From Paracentrotus lividus (lineage: Eukaryota; Echinodermata; Echinoidea; Camarodonta; Echinidae), in NCBI GenBank assembly GCA_940671915.1, contig CALNVZ010003434.1, positions 24,294,912 through 24,358,911 of the forward strand: DNA of 64,000 nucleotides. The letters run 5' to 3'. The position numbers were made by a program, and so were the translations under genes. Positions 23,651 through 36,511 of the stretch are shown in pieces. A model generated the notes under the pieces. It had not been told where the DNA came from and did not search any database. It saw only the letters and a list, made by a program, of their open reading frames with translations. The stretch's first letter is position 1. Every line of letters begins with the position of its first letter.

Positions 23651-24725
23651 AGCTGATCATCTACCCCCAGACGGTGTTTAGGCATCCTGCTGCACTTCAA
23701 ACAACCGTCTTATTTGCTGACTGGCCCCCTTTAAAAGGCTGGGCAAATAATACCTGTGAATATCGACGCGTTTGTGAACAACATACCACACGCGCACTAT
23801 TAAAGAAATACATTGCGCACATACTTGTACATAGTGCAGATATGTAGGGAGAATGAATGGATTGCAAATACATGTATATGTACCAACATCCTATAAATTG
23901 TGTTTATGAAAGATTATATTTTGTTAAAGATGAGACCCATGTCAAATGAGAATGAGTAAATGTCACTTCCACGTATTAATGCGGCACATATTGAGAGAGA
24001 AGGGGGGCATCGTTGGCATCATCTGTCACAGACAAACACCAATATTTTTGTAGACCAAAAACAACAAGAATTGTTCTGAATACTCCCAATAAGAGGGCTT
24101 GAAAACTCTAACCATGTGAATTATACCAGATTTAGAAAATATTATAAGATAAAATTCATGAACGATTTTCAGGTCAAGTTTGGTGGATATGTGCTAAGTC
24201 ATTTTCGGAATTCATTGATCTGCTTTGAAGGAAAAAATTAAATTGGAAAAAAAAATATTCGTTGGGGTTAAGGAATTCAGTTCAATACATGTATGTAAGA
24301 GGTTTGATTATTGTTGTTCTGCAATTTGGGGCATCCTTCTTGGTTTTTAAATACAAAATTTCAAGTCACTTTGTTTAAAGATACTGAAAAAATTGTGTGA
24401 CATGCATCTCATGTACATGTACCTGTATGTACAAAAATGTATAGCGAAGAGGCCATTAACAAGTATAGCACTTGGAATCTTTAAATAAAGATTTCTGATA
24501 TAATAAGGTAATTTTGCTGGACACAGCTATTTGTATTATTTTGTATTTACCCTAGTCAAGAGATTCTTGATATAGTAAGGCAATTTCCATGGTGCCAAGG
24601 ACCTTATTATACAAGTTGCGACTCTAAAAATTAAATACTTTTTTCATACCGTATTAAAAAATAAACAAGTTACATCCCTTTTGAATAAACAAAATGTGCA
24701 ACTACAAATTTTTAAAAGCAAAATA
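23651..24725. other. Unannotated AT-rich DNA
   Basis: No gene seen. Contains ACATGTACATGTACCTGTA near 24412. Confidence 0.4.
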
Positions 24726-25256
24726 CAGTGCGTCCCTGATAAAAGTAAACCCAACTTTGAGAGCCTCGTATTAAACTTGCATTACTTATTATTAAAAAAA
24801 AGTGTAAATATTTTTTATATCATATCAAAGAGTAACTCATATTCTATCCAGTGACACCAAAATCATACCTGTACTGTCAAGGATGACTGACCACTCAACT
24901 TCTTAAAAAATTTGGTCAAAAACAAAATGTTCCAAGTTTTATCAGAAGCAATCCTGGCTTTCTGATCATTCATTCTTTGTGTGAGGTCAGCCTGTCTAAA
25001 GTCCATTCATGAGGGACAATTGATTTTCTTGGTCTATTGAAATGCAAGGGCTGTTTCTCCTCAAACATGGAACATTTGAATTTTGACGCTTGCCCAAGTG
25101 CTCAGCCATCCATCACAACACAGGTATATTGTTTGGTATCATTAAATAGAAAATTAGTTACTCTTTATTATGAAATGAATATGAAATTTACATAAGCTAT
25201 AAAATTTTAATATGAGGCTTTCAAAGTTGGGTTTACTTTTTTTCTGGGACGCACTG
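24726..25256. mobile_element. TA-flanked hairpin element, 531 bp, CAGTGCGTCCC ends
   Basis: The left end CAGTGCGTCCCTGATAAAAG pairs with the right end CTGGGACGCACTG. The arms share AAACCCAACTTTGA and related words. Flanks are TA (24724-24725 and 25257-25258). Same end type as the elements at 12447 and 48413. No transposase. Confidence 0.85.
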
Positions 25257-26535
25257 TATAATGATGTTTTTCATCAAATAGAAACTCAAATAAATGAACT
25301 ATTCTATTCCTGGATGTATGCATGCAGTCTACAGATCAATAAAGATACCATATTTAGCTTTCAATAACTTGTGCTAATTAGACTGAGTGAAGGCCAAGAT
25401 ATAGGATGACCTTTTTGTCAACAATAATTACTGGCTACATCTACATGTATAGTATTAAAGGAGGACCATCCCAGGCAGTGGGTGAGCATGTATGGATGGG
25501 CTCTAATAAGCCATGTATTGGAGAGTAACTGTCTTGATAAATATGTTTTGATAAGAATGATCATACATGTATACAGTATCTTATAATTCAGTAAGTGAAA
25601 AAATTGAAAAAAATATTTGAGATTTATAACAGGAATGACGGGAAAGGCATCAATTTTACTTCCTACTTTGCAGCATTCATGCACGTACATGTAAAGTATT
25701 TGTAGTATGAAAACTGTCAAAAGTACTGTACAGTTTAAGTTGTTTATTTTGAGTTCATTTCCACAAATTTCATGAATCGGTCCTTGCAAAAATTTCCACT
25801 TCAATTCATGGCTATACTTTTTTTTACAAATGAAAACATCGCAAAATAAAAAAATAAAAAAAATTTCCATTTGGTTCAAAACCACAAAAATATCTGTACA
25901 CAAAAATATTGACTTGCATAAATGTAAATACAGAATTTTCTAACCATTTAAGATAGCACATAAAATAAAAATGTTACATTCTGGGTGAAGAAACAGGACA
26001 TTTTTAGTAGTTCAGGAATGGGTGATGCTATTCAATATGTGGCAAGTAATACTGCCTTTAAGACACAAATAATTACTTGCGTCTATTAGAATGGCTTGAC
26101 AAGTCAATAGCAGACGGGGCTGGTATGCATCGATGGTTTAATTACGTTAATTGGGCACATAAAACCTACCAATAATGGTTACAATGGAACCCATGGAGAC
26201 ATTCTTATGCGCAAGTCTGCTTTCTTTTGTTTTCTTCTGAAGGCAATTGTCAATAATTAGTAGTCTTCATTCCCATCATTGTTCTGCAATCTTTCTCATT
26301 ATATTTACGTATCTACGTATACTCCCCCCCCCCTATCTCTCTCACTCTCTCTCTCTCTTCCTCCCAGTCTGTCTTGATAATTTCTGCTACCCTCTGTCTC
26401 CCCATCTATCTGTCCAATGTACTGTGCATGTACGTCTTTCTCTCCATTTCCCCCCTAGATTTCTCTCTTCAACCTTTTCTATCCTTGCCTTTTTATCTAG
26501 AGCTCTTTGATTGTCTTCATCTATAACTACATATA
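25257..26535. other. AT-rich DNA with a 161-codon open frame of doubtful meaning
   Basis: The minus-strand frame at 25418-25903 is long for this window but has AT-driven composition (Phe, Ile, Leu, Tyr, Cys, Lys), no recognised motif, and no supporting neighbours. It may be chance. A CT-rich tract follows at about 26320-26510. Confidence 0.4.
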
Positions 26536-27005
26536 CAGTCTGTGTAAAAAAAAATGGTACAGTCGGGGAAAAAATAATTTAGGTGTGAAATATTTTCAAA
26601 TAATGTGTGTATGTGGTACCAAATAAAAGCCAAAAGATTTTTCTTGTTAATGCGCTTTGTTCTGTACAATTTTCTTTCGTAAAACAAAATTTATGCTAAA
26701 TTTTGTGCGACGAGGAACAAATAAAAATTGCGCACTTCTATTGTTCTGGAGGCGCTGAATTCATGGCCCTTTTACGAACCCTACACAAAGGCATGGGACG
26801 GCGTGCGAAAAATGGGATTTTTCTTGATTGTAGAAAACTAGCCATATCTCAAAAACTACAGCACTATAAAATGTGATGAAAAAAATTGCAGAAGAAAGTC
26901 TGATTTTCCTGTTTTATGAAAATACCAAACAATACCAGGTTGTGATTAATCTTTATACTATAAAAAAATGTTTTCCACTTGTACCATTTTATTTGACACA
27001 GACTG
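26536..27005. mobile_element. TA-flanked TIR element, 470 bp, CAGTCTGTGT ends
   Basis: Left CAGTCTGTGTAAAAAAAAAT with GGTAC; right GTACCATTTTATTTGACACAG with ACTG. The arms are mirror images over about 27 bases. TA lies outside both ends (26534-26535 and 27006-27007). Consistent with a Tc1/mariner-type non-autonomous element. Confidence 0.8.
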
Positions 27006-28106
27006 TATGTGCATGTACCTCTATCTCTTTCTCTTTCTCAAACAAACATAACCCAATTTTTTGTTGCCTCTCATCTCATGTACTTTAATAAAGGGGAAGT
27101 GCAGACCCAAGATTTAAATTGCTTTTATCAAAAGCAGATGAATTATAGAAACAGATAAAAAAAAGTTTTAAGAAAATGAATATAATAATAAGAACGTTAT
27201 GAATATCTTTATGCTGCAAAAAAAAGTTGATCGCTATACCCAGTTGGAAACACAGTCACAAATATGTGGTGTCATAGGGGCAGTACATTGTACTTCCCAT
27301 GTGTGTTTTACAGTATATTGTTTTATCATAAATGTTCACTTTATATGTTAAGAAACAAGTTTGACTGATGGAAATATGTTAATGCACATATAGAAAAATC
27401 AGCATTCTCTCTATAAATTGTATACAGAGTACATACATGTATGTACAAAAACAAAGATTTCAGGTAGATTTTCAGCATGAACGAAAACATTTGTTAATGT
27501 TAAAATTTAAGCAAATTATCACTATTCTTTTGATGTCATTACAATTTCCTTTCATGAAAATGCAAAGACGCAAACACATGAGGAAAACAGTATTGTAACA
27601 AATTAAGTAAAACTTTGTTTGTTGACCCCCAGACACCCTAACCCTTACTCTTACCCCCAATCCTACCTTTAACTCAAACACTAACCACTGTCATCAGGTC
27701 AACCAATGGATTTAAAACCTACAATTCATGTTGAAACATGACATTCATGTAAACATCAACATACATGTACATATGTGTAATGACCGTCATAAACAAGCTT
27801 ACCATTCAAAGCACTGTGTTACACAGTCACAGTGCAGAGTCCAGCATCACCACTAATTATTCAATGATTCCAACACGACGAACTTTAAAGCACCACTACA
27901 AGAAAGCAGGAAAGCAATAAGAACTTAATATCTCCATTAGAGTACAAACAGACCTCCTTCTTAAGTCTGTGATGATTTCACAAATCCTAAGAAGAGGATC
28001 GCCGACGAAACGACCCCAGACGGCTTCGTTAGACTCAAACCATCAACGCGATACCTCCATCAACAACTGGGCATATGGCACGAGGTGCTCGCAAATTTCT
28101 GCTTAC
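27006..28106. other. Unannotated DNA leading to a CpG-richer block
   Basis: AT-rich to about 27830, then less AT-rich. A CCCTAACCCTTACTCTTACCC stretch lies near 27637-27660 and recalls the centre of the short foldback family. Confidence 0.4.
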
Positions 28107-28230
28107 CACGAACGAACGAACACCGGTGGGAGACGATGACGAGAAGGATCAAGAAAGGAGAAGGAAAAAACAGAGAGTGCCCGAGAATCTAGGAGACGGT
28201 CCTCGTGCACACACATAGATGCACACACAA
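28107..28230 (-). promoter_or_regulatory. Candidate non-coding first exon and promoter
   Basis: Read on the minus strand, a CpG-richer, non-repetitive segment ends TTCGTTCGTG and is followed by GTAAGC, a good splice donor (exon end at 28107). There is a pyrimidine-rich stretch upstream (TTTTTTCCTTCTCCTTTC). The orientation and the need for a 5' UTR exon make the lipid-transfer gene at 14.1 kb a possible owner, with a 14-kb intron. No transcript evidence is available. Confidence 0.3.
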
Positions 28231-29150
28231 TACCAATCAAGATGTATGCATTGTAGATGTGCACTGCATTGGATGCATGCATGGTGTGTGGTGGCGTGCA
28301 TGTGAAGGGAGAGAAACAAGTTGATTTCTGTTCATGTGTTCAGAGCAAACTGTGTGTGATTTTGTTTTTATGTGGGTGAGCGAGTGAGTGTGTGAGGGGG
28401 AATCGTGGAGCACTGGCTGGTTATAATGCATTGTATTCAGTGGTTAGGTCAGCGAGTAGTGTATTATTGTATGGAGAGTGTGTTAATATCTACTGATGAT
28501 GATGATGGTAGTGGCTCGGTGGTGTGCATGTAATGCAGGTCATTGCGCTTAAAACCGGAGAGATAACGCAGCAAGATATATCACACATGCACTCAGGTCT
28601 GGGAAGATGCTTAGTTTATATGTTTGTGTGGTGGTAAAACAGCAATATTTGTTTGTCTTTCTCCATGTCTGTTTGTCTGTTTGATAAATTGAAACCTATC
28701 ACTTACAAGTTGGATTTGAATGAACCATGATGAATAGCTTCTGGACAACTACTGTATATCACTTACAAAATCCATACCCCTCCCTTTGAATAAAAAGAAT
28801 TGATTAACCAAATGTTGTGATCAAGACATTTGAACACAATTTCCATTCATACAGATTTAAAATTATTACAATTTACCTTGCTGTTTCTCATTTCATATGG
28901 AAGTTTTAAATTAGAAATTAAAAGTTGACAAGTTTTTGAACCCATACTGTAGTCCAAACAGAACACAAACTTATTTGTTGTCCTGTTCTTTTTAATCAAT
29001 AAAAAAGATTATACCCAATGAAACAGTATTTTCTCTGAAACAAGAGAACGGGAAGACAGACTATGACTGCAGTATAGACTAGACGGTTGGCTAATTAACT
29101 CCTGGTATCAGGGCTAATTATCTTGAGGTCTAGAGGAACATGAGGCATTA
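28231..29150. other. TG/CA-rich then AT-rich DNA
   Basis: 28230-28440 is rich in TG/GTGTG words; a short GAT run lies at 28494-28508. Nothing else is recognised. Confidence 0.4.
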
Positions 29151-29588
29151 GGCGGTGCTGCACTAGCTCGAGCTATTTCAAATACCACGATACTTGTGAT
29201 CCGATAAATTAGCTCTATCAGACCAGATCCGACTTTGTGGTCAAATAGCGCGCTAATTTGGAGGAAATCCAAACCCAAGTCATCTTAGGTTGTTTTTTTT
29301 AAACTCGAGCTGGTTTGCGGTTTTGGCATGAAATAGCGCGCTATTTTGCGGGGTGTTGCACAAGCTCGAGCTAAATTCAAAATCGTGCACCTGTGCGTGT
29401 ATACGCTAGCGGTAGTTACCAGTTGCGCAAAACACATCGGGCTTGTTTGTTCAAGGTCACGTCAGGTCGTTAATGCAAAATATTAAAATAGCTTGAGCTA
29501 GTGCAGGACCGGTTTCTTTTTTTTGTTTTTTATCCCGATCCACTAATTAGCGCGCTATTTTTTTTGCTCGAGCTAGTACAGCAGCGCC
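29151..29588. mobile_element. Intact GCTCGAGCTA-type TIR element, 438 bp
   Basis: The ends GGCGGTGCTGCACTAGCTCG and GAGCTAGTACAGCAGCGCC are inverted repeats. TA lies on both outer sides (29149-29150 and 29589-29590). The interior has AAATAGCGCGCTA repeats and CACATCGGGCTTGTTTG. This uninterrupted copy shows what was disrupted at 11139-13639. Confidence 0.85.
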
Positions 29589-30666
29589 TAAGAGGATGGA
29601 TGAAATTAAGTGAAGGATCATAATGGATGATTTATCTTTTGACAAGATGCACCATCTTGTTTTCGTTGTGAGTTGGACAGGTCCACAGATGCCAAGTTTA
29701 AAAAAAAATTGAGCGTGATCATTTGCATCGTGTTTGGAAGCAGTGCGCATGACGCGTGAACATATATGGCAACATGCGCCGCATGCGTGTTACCATATGT
29801 GCACGTGCGCAGTAGTAATTTGTGCACAGAGGAGGCGTGCTACACATGTAGCACATAGTAAGCTATCTTGCATATAACAATCGCTGCAAGCAAACATCGC
29901 ACTTGCAGGGATTGATGCGCCACAAGACGGCCAATTTTCAGGGTTTTGAGTCCCCAAACTAGTAAAAAATCTATAATAATGCTGTACTTTTCTTTTTTGC
30001 GTGAGAAAATGGGTGTTCTGTGTGAGATCATGAGACGGACCCTAAATGCGTGAGTCTCGTGCAGAATGCGTAAGACTTGGTAGCTCTGCAGGTCTGTCCT
30101 TAACAGTTCATTATGGCATTTGTAAGTTGGCGGGTCAGGAATGAGAATACGATAACATGAATCTACAGTACAATGTAGATCTATGTAAAAACAGTTCATT
30201 TCATATCAAATTCAATTTCAATTTCAATTCATTCATTTTCCATTCTAAACTACATATTTATACATGCACAATTTACTGATTATAGGACATAAGAATATAT
30301 GGAGAGATATCATAGTATGTGGCAAATGCTTATAAACAGGATCCCATAATGTTCACATTATTCTTAAACAGATATTTTTTAAGAGCATGTAAATGTACAT
30401 GTAATATTAGCGGTATAATGCAAAACTACATCCATTTTATAACTGATGAGAAAATCAATGTACAATGTACATGCAGTTCGTGTTTACAACATCTTCATTT
30501 TCATCATCACCATCCTACTTACAATGTAGTTTACATGTATCATTATCCTGTTTTTTTTTCTTTCAATGATCTATTTATTCTCTTGAAATCTTTTCACGAG
30601 CAAGAGTGATGGTCCTTCTATGACAAATAATATGTATTGTTTTGACAAAGAGTTAACATATATGTA
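29589..30666. other. Unannotated DNA
   Basis: A mildly GC-richer piece lies at 29700-29860 (GCATGCG, GCACGTGCGCAG words). A TTCAATTTCAATT run lies near 30208-30232. No exon is recognised. Confidence 0.4.
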
Positions 30667-31341
30667 AAGGCCTGTCACATCAGCCTTGTGTATGAGTTAC
30701 GGGCGAGTTGCGAGCAGTGATATGTCAGCACGCATCAAGATTTCTGCGTTCAACAAGGATTTTCACAAGTTTTGCATGTGTCTGACCTGCTGCAAGAGTG
30801 CAACCTACGGTCTACTTGCATGTATTGCGTGTGACCTGCAAGTCAGGGGCGTGCAAGCGTCGAAACTGATCCGTGTTAGTTACGGGTGTCATACATTACG
30901 TGCGCTGTGGGGTATCTGCGGCCTAACTGCGGGTTACCTGCGTGTAAGTTGCTTGCAATGTGCGAGCTTGGAGTAAACCATCAATTTTGAAATAATTCCC
31001 TGGAATAACCCTGCCCCGTGAGACGTCATACATGTATATGTTTGGCCTCATAGATCCACCAGCAATCTGCGTACTTCGGCCGGGTTAATAGCGCGTGACT
31101 TGCGGCCGATGCGAGTCTCCTACTAGTGTTACATGTGTACCACTGGGGGCAATCACCCGCGAATCACCCGGAACAAGTTTTGAGAATGTTTAAAACTTTT
31201 CTGCGGGCAAATCAGACTTGCGTGCGTACCTGCAGGCAAATACGTGCAAGATTCGTGCGAGATACTGTCAACGCGGGCGACCTGCTGGTAGCAAAAACTG
31301 TTACCAGCAAGTCACACGCAAGGCTCATGTGACAGGGCCTT
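30667..31341. mobile_element. TIR element, about 675 bp, AAGGCC(C)TGTCACAT ends
   Basis: The left end AAGGCCTGTCACATCAGCCTTG matches the inverse of the right end, AAGGCCCTGTCACATGAGCC TTG. The interior is unusually G+C-rich for this window and dense in GCGTGC/TTGCGAG/CTGCAAG words that lie in both orientations, as in sub-terminal repeats. Open frames of 96 and 68 codons inside have no known counterpart. Confidence 0.75.
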
Positions 31342-31629
31342 AAGTTTACAATTATCATCTTGTATTCATTGAAAATGACTGATTGTACCTGTAAAAGAAT
31401 TGTTTAGGTCATGATTCATTGTCAGTAAATTCATTATTTTATTTGATCTTACTTTGTCATCAAATGAAGATGATAAGACAGAAGAAATATCAAATCAAAT
31501 CAAAATTTAAAATAAATATTACCTATTTAACCTTTCATATTAATCGTTAGTATAAGAAACTATGTTGTTTTTTTACAATTAACAAAGTAGTTACTCACCA
31601 TATCAGTTTTATTCACTTTATCCTGTGCT
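31342..31629. other. AT-rich spacer
   Basis: No feature recognised. Confidence 0.4.
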
Positions 31630-32083
31630 ACCCACCGGTCCCTCCTCCGGCACAAGAATCAAAATGGCCCTCCTCCAGGGTAAAAATTAACGTGTCCTTA
31701 CTCTCGCTCAAGAATTAAAACCCAGTGGTTATAGCATCAATATAACGTCCCTTCTCCGGCAGAAGAATCAAAATGGCCCTCCTCCCGGGTAAAAGTTAAC
31801 GTGTCCTTACTCTCGCTCAAGAATTAAAACCCAGTGGTTATAGCATCAATATAACGTCCCTTCTCCAGCAGAAGAATCAAAATGGCTCTCCTCCAGGGTA
31901 AAAATTAACGTGTCCTTACTCTCGCTCAAGAATTAAAACCCAGTGGTTATAGCATCAATATAGCGTCCCTTCTCCGGCAGAAGAATCAAAATGGCCCTCC
32001 TCCCGGGTAAAAGTTAATGTGTCCTTACTCTCGCTCAAGAATTAAAACCCAGTGGTTATAGCGTCAATATAACGTCACTGGAC
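31630..32083. repeat. Tandem array, 109-bp unit, about four copies
   Basis: AAGAATCAAAATGGC recurs at about 31654, 31763, 31872 and 31981. Each unit also has GTGTCCTTACTCTCGCTCAA and ACCCAGTGGTTATAGC. Copies are very similar, which suggests recent amplification or homogenisation. Confidence 0.92.
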
Positions 32084-32290
32084 ATTCAATCCATGCGATC
32101 GGGTCAATCACCCCTCCAACAAGACTTCCTAGAAGCCTTGCCAACGCACAATTCCAACCACTTCATTCCGATCCCGTGGGACTACACTCCATTCCTCGCT
32201 TCAAGCGCAGAAGACACAGCTCCCAAATTCCTCGGAAAGATAGATAGAAAAACAGGCCGTAGGACCCTCTTTTCACCTCTGGCTTACTGA
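32062..32290 (+). other. Unrecognised open frame abutting the 109-bp array
   Basis: An open frame runs from the last repeat unit into unique sequence, with an ATG at 32093, and ends at TGA 32288. The 65-residue product (for example FIPIPWDYTPFLASSAED, KFLGKIDRKTGRR) has balanced protein-like composition unlike neighbouring spurious frames. It matches nothing I recognise. It could be an exon, a decayed gene piece, or chance; the antisense strand could equally hold an untranslated exon. Confidence 0.25.
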
Positions 32291-32523
32291 ACTTCAAATG
32301 TTAATGCGAGTTTTTTCCGTGAAAATACGATGACGTAGCTGATGATGATTTGATGCATGCGTTAAACCTCGAATGTGCTACCAATGGAATGATGCTCAGG
32401 AAATACTCATCACAAAATATTGATGGCGTATGGTATCTGTGAAGAAATATACATATTACATGAACATTTTGGGAAAAGAGCTTTCATGTAAATAGTGAAA
32501 CTTTATTGCAATTACAATGGGCC

Positions 32524-33595
32524 ATATAAACCCCTAACAAAAAGTTTTGCAAATCGACTTTGGGCAATGATAACTTTTCAGGTATGCTTTTAATAGTTAT
32601 TCCTGATATTCATACTAGTGGAAAGATAATTTATTCCCCTTTTCATTGATATCCTATTTGTAATGATTGTGTCATGCTTAAATGCACAAAATATCAGAAT
32701 ATGGATAAAAGTAAAAAGTCAAATGTTGCAAAATGCATTTTTATTGATCAAATTGAATTCCGAATCCAGATTTTAGGCCCTGGTAACTTTTGGGGTATTC
32801 TCTAATTTTTATTAAATTTTATACCATTTTCAAGCTCATTTATTCCACTTTTCGGTTGTTCTTGTATGCACAGATCACCTGAATCTTAGGACAAGTCAGA
32901 AGTCAAATGTTGCAAATTGAATTCCTATTGTGAGTGTTATTGTCCGTTGCGAGTTACTGAATTTGAGCAATAACAATGCATTTTGCAACTTTTCACTTTT
33001 TACTTTGCTATATATTCATGAATTACGTGCATTTAAACATGACTTTACCATTGCAAATAGGGTATCAATAAAAAGAAGAATAAATAAACGTTTCAATGCT
33101 ATAAAAATTGATAGTGATAAAAACCCACATTAAAATGTATCAAGGTTCAAAGTTGTGTTACAGAACATTCAAACTGAACATTATCTTTCGCTTTGCCTTG
33201 CATTCAGGGGATATTCAGGTGTTCTTTGGACCCGGGCATGACATCACTATGACAAATTGGGTATCAATAAAAAGAGGAATAACTGAACTTGGGAATGATA
33301 CATATTCAATTAAAATTATAAATTACTACAAGAGTTATTAGGGTCTAAAGTCGAGTTGCGGAACTTCAATGTGAACCATAAAAGTGCATTTTACAGCATT
33401 TGACTTTTTCCTTTTCTCCATATTCTGATATTCTGTGCGTTGAAGCATGACACGATCATTAAAATAGGACATCAATAAAAAGGTGAATAAATTATCTTTC
33501 CAATTGTACAAATATTAGGAATAACTATAAAGTGCACATCAAAAGTTATAATGGCCCAAAGTCGATTTGCGGAACTTTTTAGGAGGGGTTTATAT
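32524..33595. mobile_element. Foldback element, about 1.07 kb, TATAAACCCCT ends
   Basis: The left ATATAAACCCCTAAC plus GCAAATCGACTTTGGGC is mirrored at 33550-33595 by GCCCAAAGTCGATTTGC plus AGGGGTTTATAT. The interior repeats the words ATATTCTGATATT, TTTACTTT and ATCAATAAAAAG in both orientations, suggesting internal tandem/inverted duplication. No transposase. Confidence 0.7.
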
Positions 33596-36464
33596 TTCAC
33601 ACACAGCATAATCAATTGTATCTGATTGAAAACAGATTTTTCCCTGATTGTGAATAACTGTCTCCCTAGAACCAGAATGACATCATTTGCATCTGCACAT
33701 GTAGCAATACACTTAAAGGTTTCAACTATTACTAACAGTATGCTATTCAGTATTTTATAGTATGACAAGAGATTTCCTCCTTGTTATGGGGTATCACATG
33801 TAGTTGTCCATCAAAAGGTTTTTTTTTTTTATTACTATAACATTTCATCCTGAAGTTAAAAAAGAGCAGTAAAGAAAACTAAAATGGAAAATACAGTCAT
33901 TGCATGTACATGTACTTAATAATAGAAATAGTTTTCTGATCAAAACACAGAAGAGAATTCAATCCAATGTTTTTGACCCCCTCTAATAAAAAAATGCAAA
34001 GACTTTTTTTCCAGCAGATCTAATATTCTATGAAAGTAGACTACCTCAGAAACCCTACATGTACATTTGCTAGAATATTTCAAGTTATATATTAAACAAA
34101 CCGTAAAATAATATCCAGTAAAATTTAAGCCCAACCTACTCCCCCTCCTACCCCATCCCTGGATGAAAATCAAATTTTGAAGAAAATGTCAGGTCTTTCA
34201 TTGAAATTGTCCAACTAATAACATCTACACGGGATTACAGGGAAAGGATTTACATAATGAATAAATTTTTCAACTTCTGCAAAATACGTGGGAATTCATT
34301 GGAAAGTGCAGTTTCGAAAGACGTCAATGCTGGGTCCGAAGCATATTATAAAGGAATTTATAACGCATTAGTGACAATGCATTCTCGGAACGTCTCACGT
34401 TTTCAGGATGTGTGATAGTGACTTATTCAGATTAACGAAGAAGGGCGCATGATTTGTGAATACACGTCACAGCTCTTTGGGATTTAGCAAACTTCTAGGT
34501 ATCGGGAAATAGTAAGGGTATGATCAACTTGTAATACTTGTCAATTTCTGATAAAATTGGGGACTTCTGAGAATAAAAGTTGCTTTATGTTTGCCCACAG
34601 ATCCCTTTACAAACAATATTTTCTGTTTCTCAGCTCAAACTTCAGACTTTATTCTGATCCTTACTTTCTTAATTTTTTTTCCTCCTTCAACCAAAAAAAA
34701 AAAATAAATAAATAAATTAAAAATCTCTTGCTCTGTTTCTAATTCTCTATCTTTCACAATTTGGAATATGGCGATTCCTTGTTGTTGTTGTTGCTTTTGT
34801 TTTTACTATTTTTCATCTCTTTTATAATACATGATTTGTAATACTGTGAAGTTCAGTCTTGGTTCTTGGACCCCTTATAAATGGTAGTACTTGACGATCA
34901 CCATAATTCACATATTTTTTTGCTTCAATGTCTTACTTAAAGCTGGAAAATGTCTAAATGTGTTGCATTCAACACAACACAGAATCACCCAATAAAGTTA
35001 ATTGGCATCACAGCAACAAAACCAAAACAATGGAAAATCAAAAGAGTTTCTGCCTAAATAAATCGCAATCATATCCCTCCTGATCCATTCATATGAGAAT
35101 TGCAATACACCTAGGAAGCCCTGGATTCCCCAAATGAAATGTAATAAATGAAATTCAAAATTCTTATTGCTAGAGTAAATCTCATACCTCGCCCCGTGTG
35201 ATGAGTCTGTCCTCCGCTGCAATTGCTCAGACTTTACCTCTTGCAATATACAACAGATCCAATTTCGCATTTTGTTCATATCAATATTTATACTTCACCT
35301 ATTTTCCGATCCCCTCTGTTCTATAAAAAGACTTTTGACCCAGCTTACTAGCCCCTCACTCTCGTCCCCTCTTTTTCTCTCTCTTTCTCTTGTTCAAAGT
35401 TGTGGAGGGGGGGGAAGAATGGCCTACATGCAGCCTAGTTTTACCTTTTAAATACTTTTGATATTCTGGGCAATATTTCATTTTCAATATGACATGTACA
35501 TGCTCAAAAAACTAAGATACAGAAAAAATAACTCTTCTTTCTTCTTCTTCTTTTTCCAACAGTTCAACATCTTCAGCTGATAACAAGCATTTTTTTCTAA
35601 TCTATATTTAAACCACATGAATTTCCTTTCTCATTCTATACGTTCTAACATATACAAGCATAATTCCTAATGGCACTGAATTCACTTTCAATGAAAAATC
35701 AGTTATTGACAAATCAAATTAGATTTTTTAAAGCAATTTTAACAGTGTATATTCTAATATAACTTTTCCAATAGATGCCTGTGCAAAATCTGGTTAAGTA
35801 AATAATATAATATAAAATAAATATCAGAACTTTGATTTTCATACAGAGAACAAGTGGCCTCTAAATGCAGTTTCGTTTGAATCTGAAAGGCCGGTAAGTA
35901 AAGGTTGGTGTAATACAGTGTTTTTGCAGACAGGTGGCCCGTACATAAAGTCGACAGAGGTCTTGCACAAGATTTTTTTTTTTACAGATTGTCAGATTGT
36001 CTTTCTATTCAGACGATCACTATACAGGCAGGTTACAAATAATTTCATTTCAAAAGAGGAAAAATATCAGCCTTCCTACATTTGACAAAAAGGAGATGCC
36101 GTTATTAGAATCTTCCAAACAGGCACTTCAGCATGCTCTACACATGCATCTTCTTACGTAGATCTATCGCCATACGTACATGTAGCATATTGTACATAAT
36201 AACAAACGCCCCCACAAATTTCTCCATCACTCGCCACGTATGAGATCTACAAAGCGAAAGACCTCAAGAAAATATAACCATCAATATGTGCTACTTTCAT
36301 CATTCATGGTGCTTTCTCTTGCTTATGTACATTATTCTGAATGCACAGTTCAAGCTCTCTTTGGTAAAAAATATCTTTTTTATTTCTTGTACATACAGTA
36401 CCTACATTTTTAAATCCTTAGTTTACCCATCTCTTCAGCTCAATCAGTTTCCCTTTTTTATTTT
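33596..36464. other. AT-rich DNA, no gene seen
   Basis: Contains A/T runs (for example 34690-34725) and scattered ACATGTA words. Open frames of up to 98 codons are not recognised. Confidence 0.4.
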
Positions 36465-36472
36465 TCCTCCCT

Positions 36473-36511
<39 letters not shown>

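Noticed and set aside
25418..25903. 161-codon minus-strand open frame
   Set aside because: Composition follows AT content, no motif is recognised, and no splice or promoter signals support it. Kept as a note, not called as a gene.
31630..32083. CRISPR-like array
   Set aside because: The whole 109-bp unit is repeated without variable spacers, and the DNA is animal nuclear; it is a plain tandem repeat.
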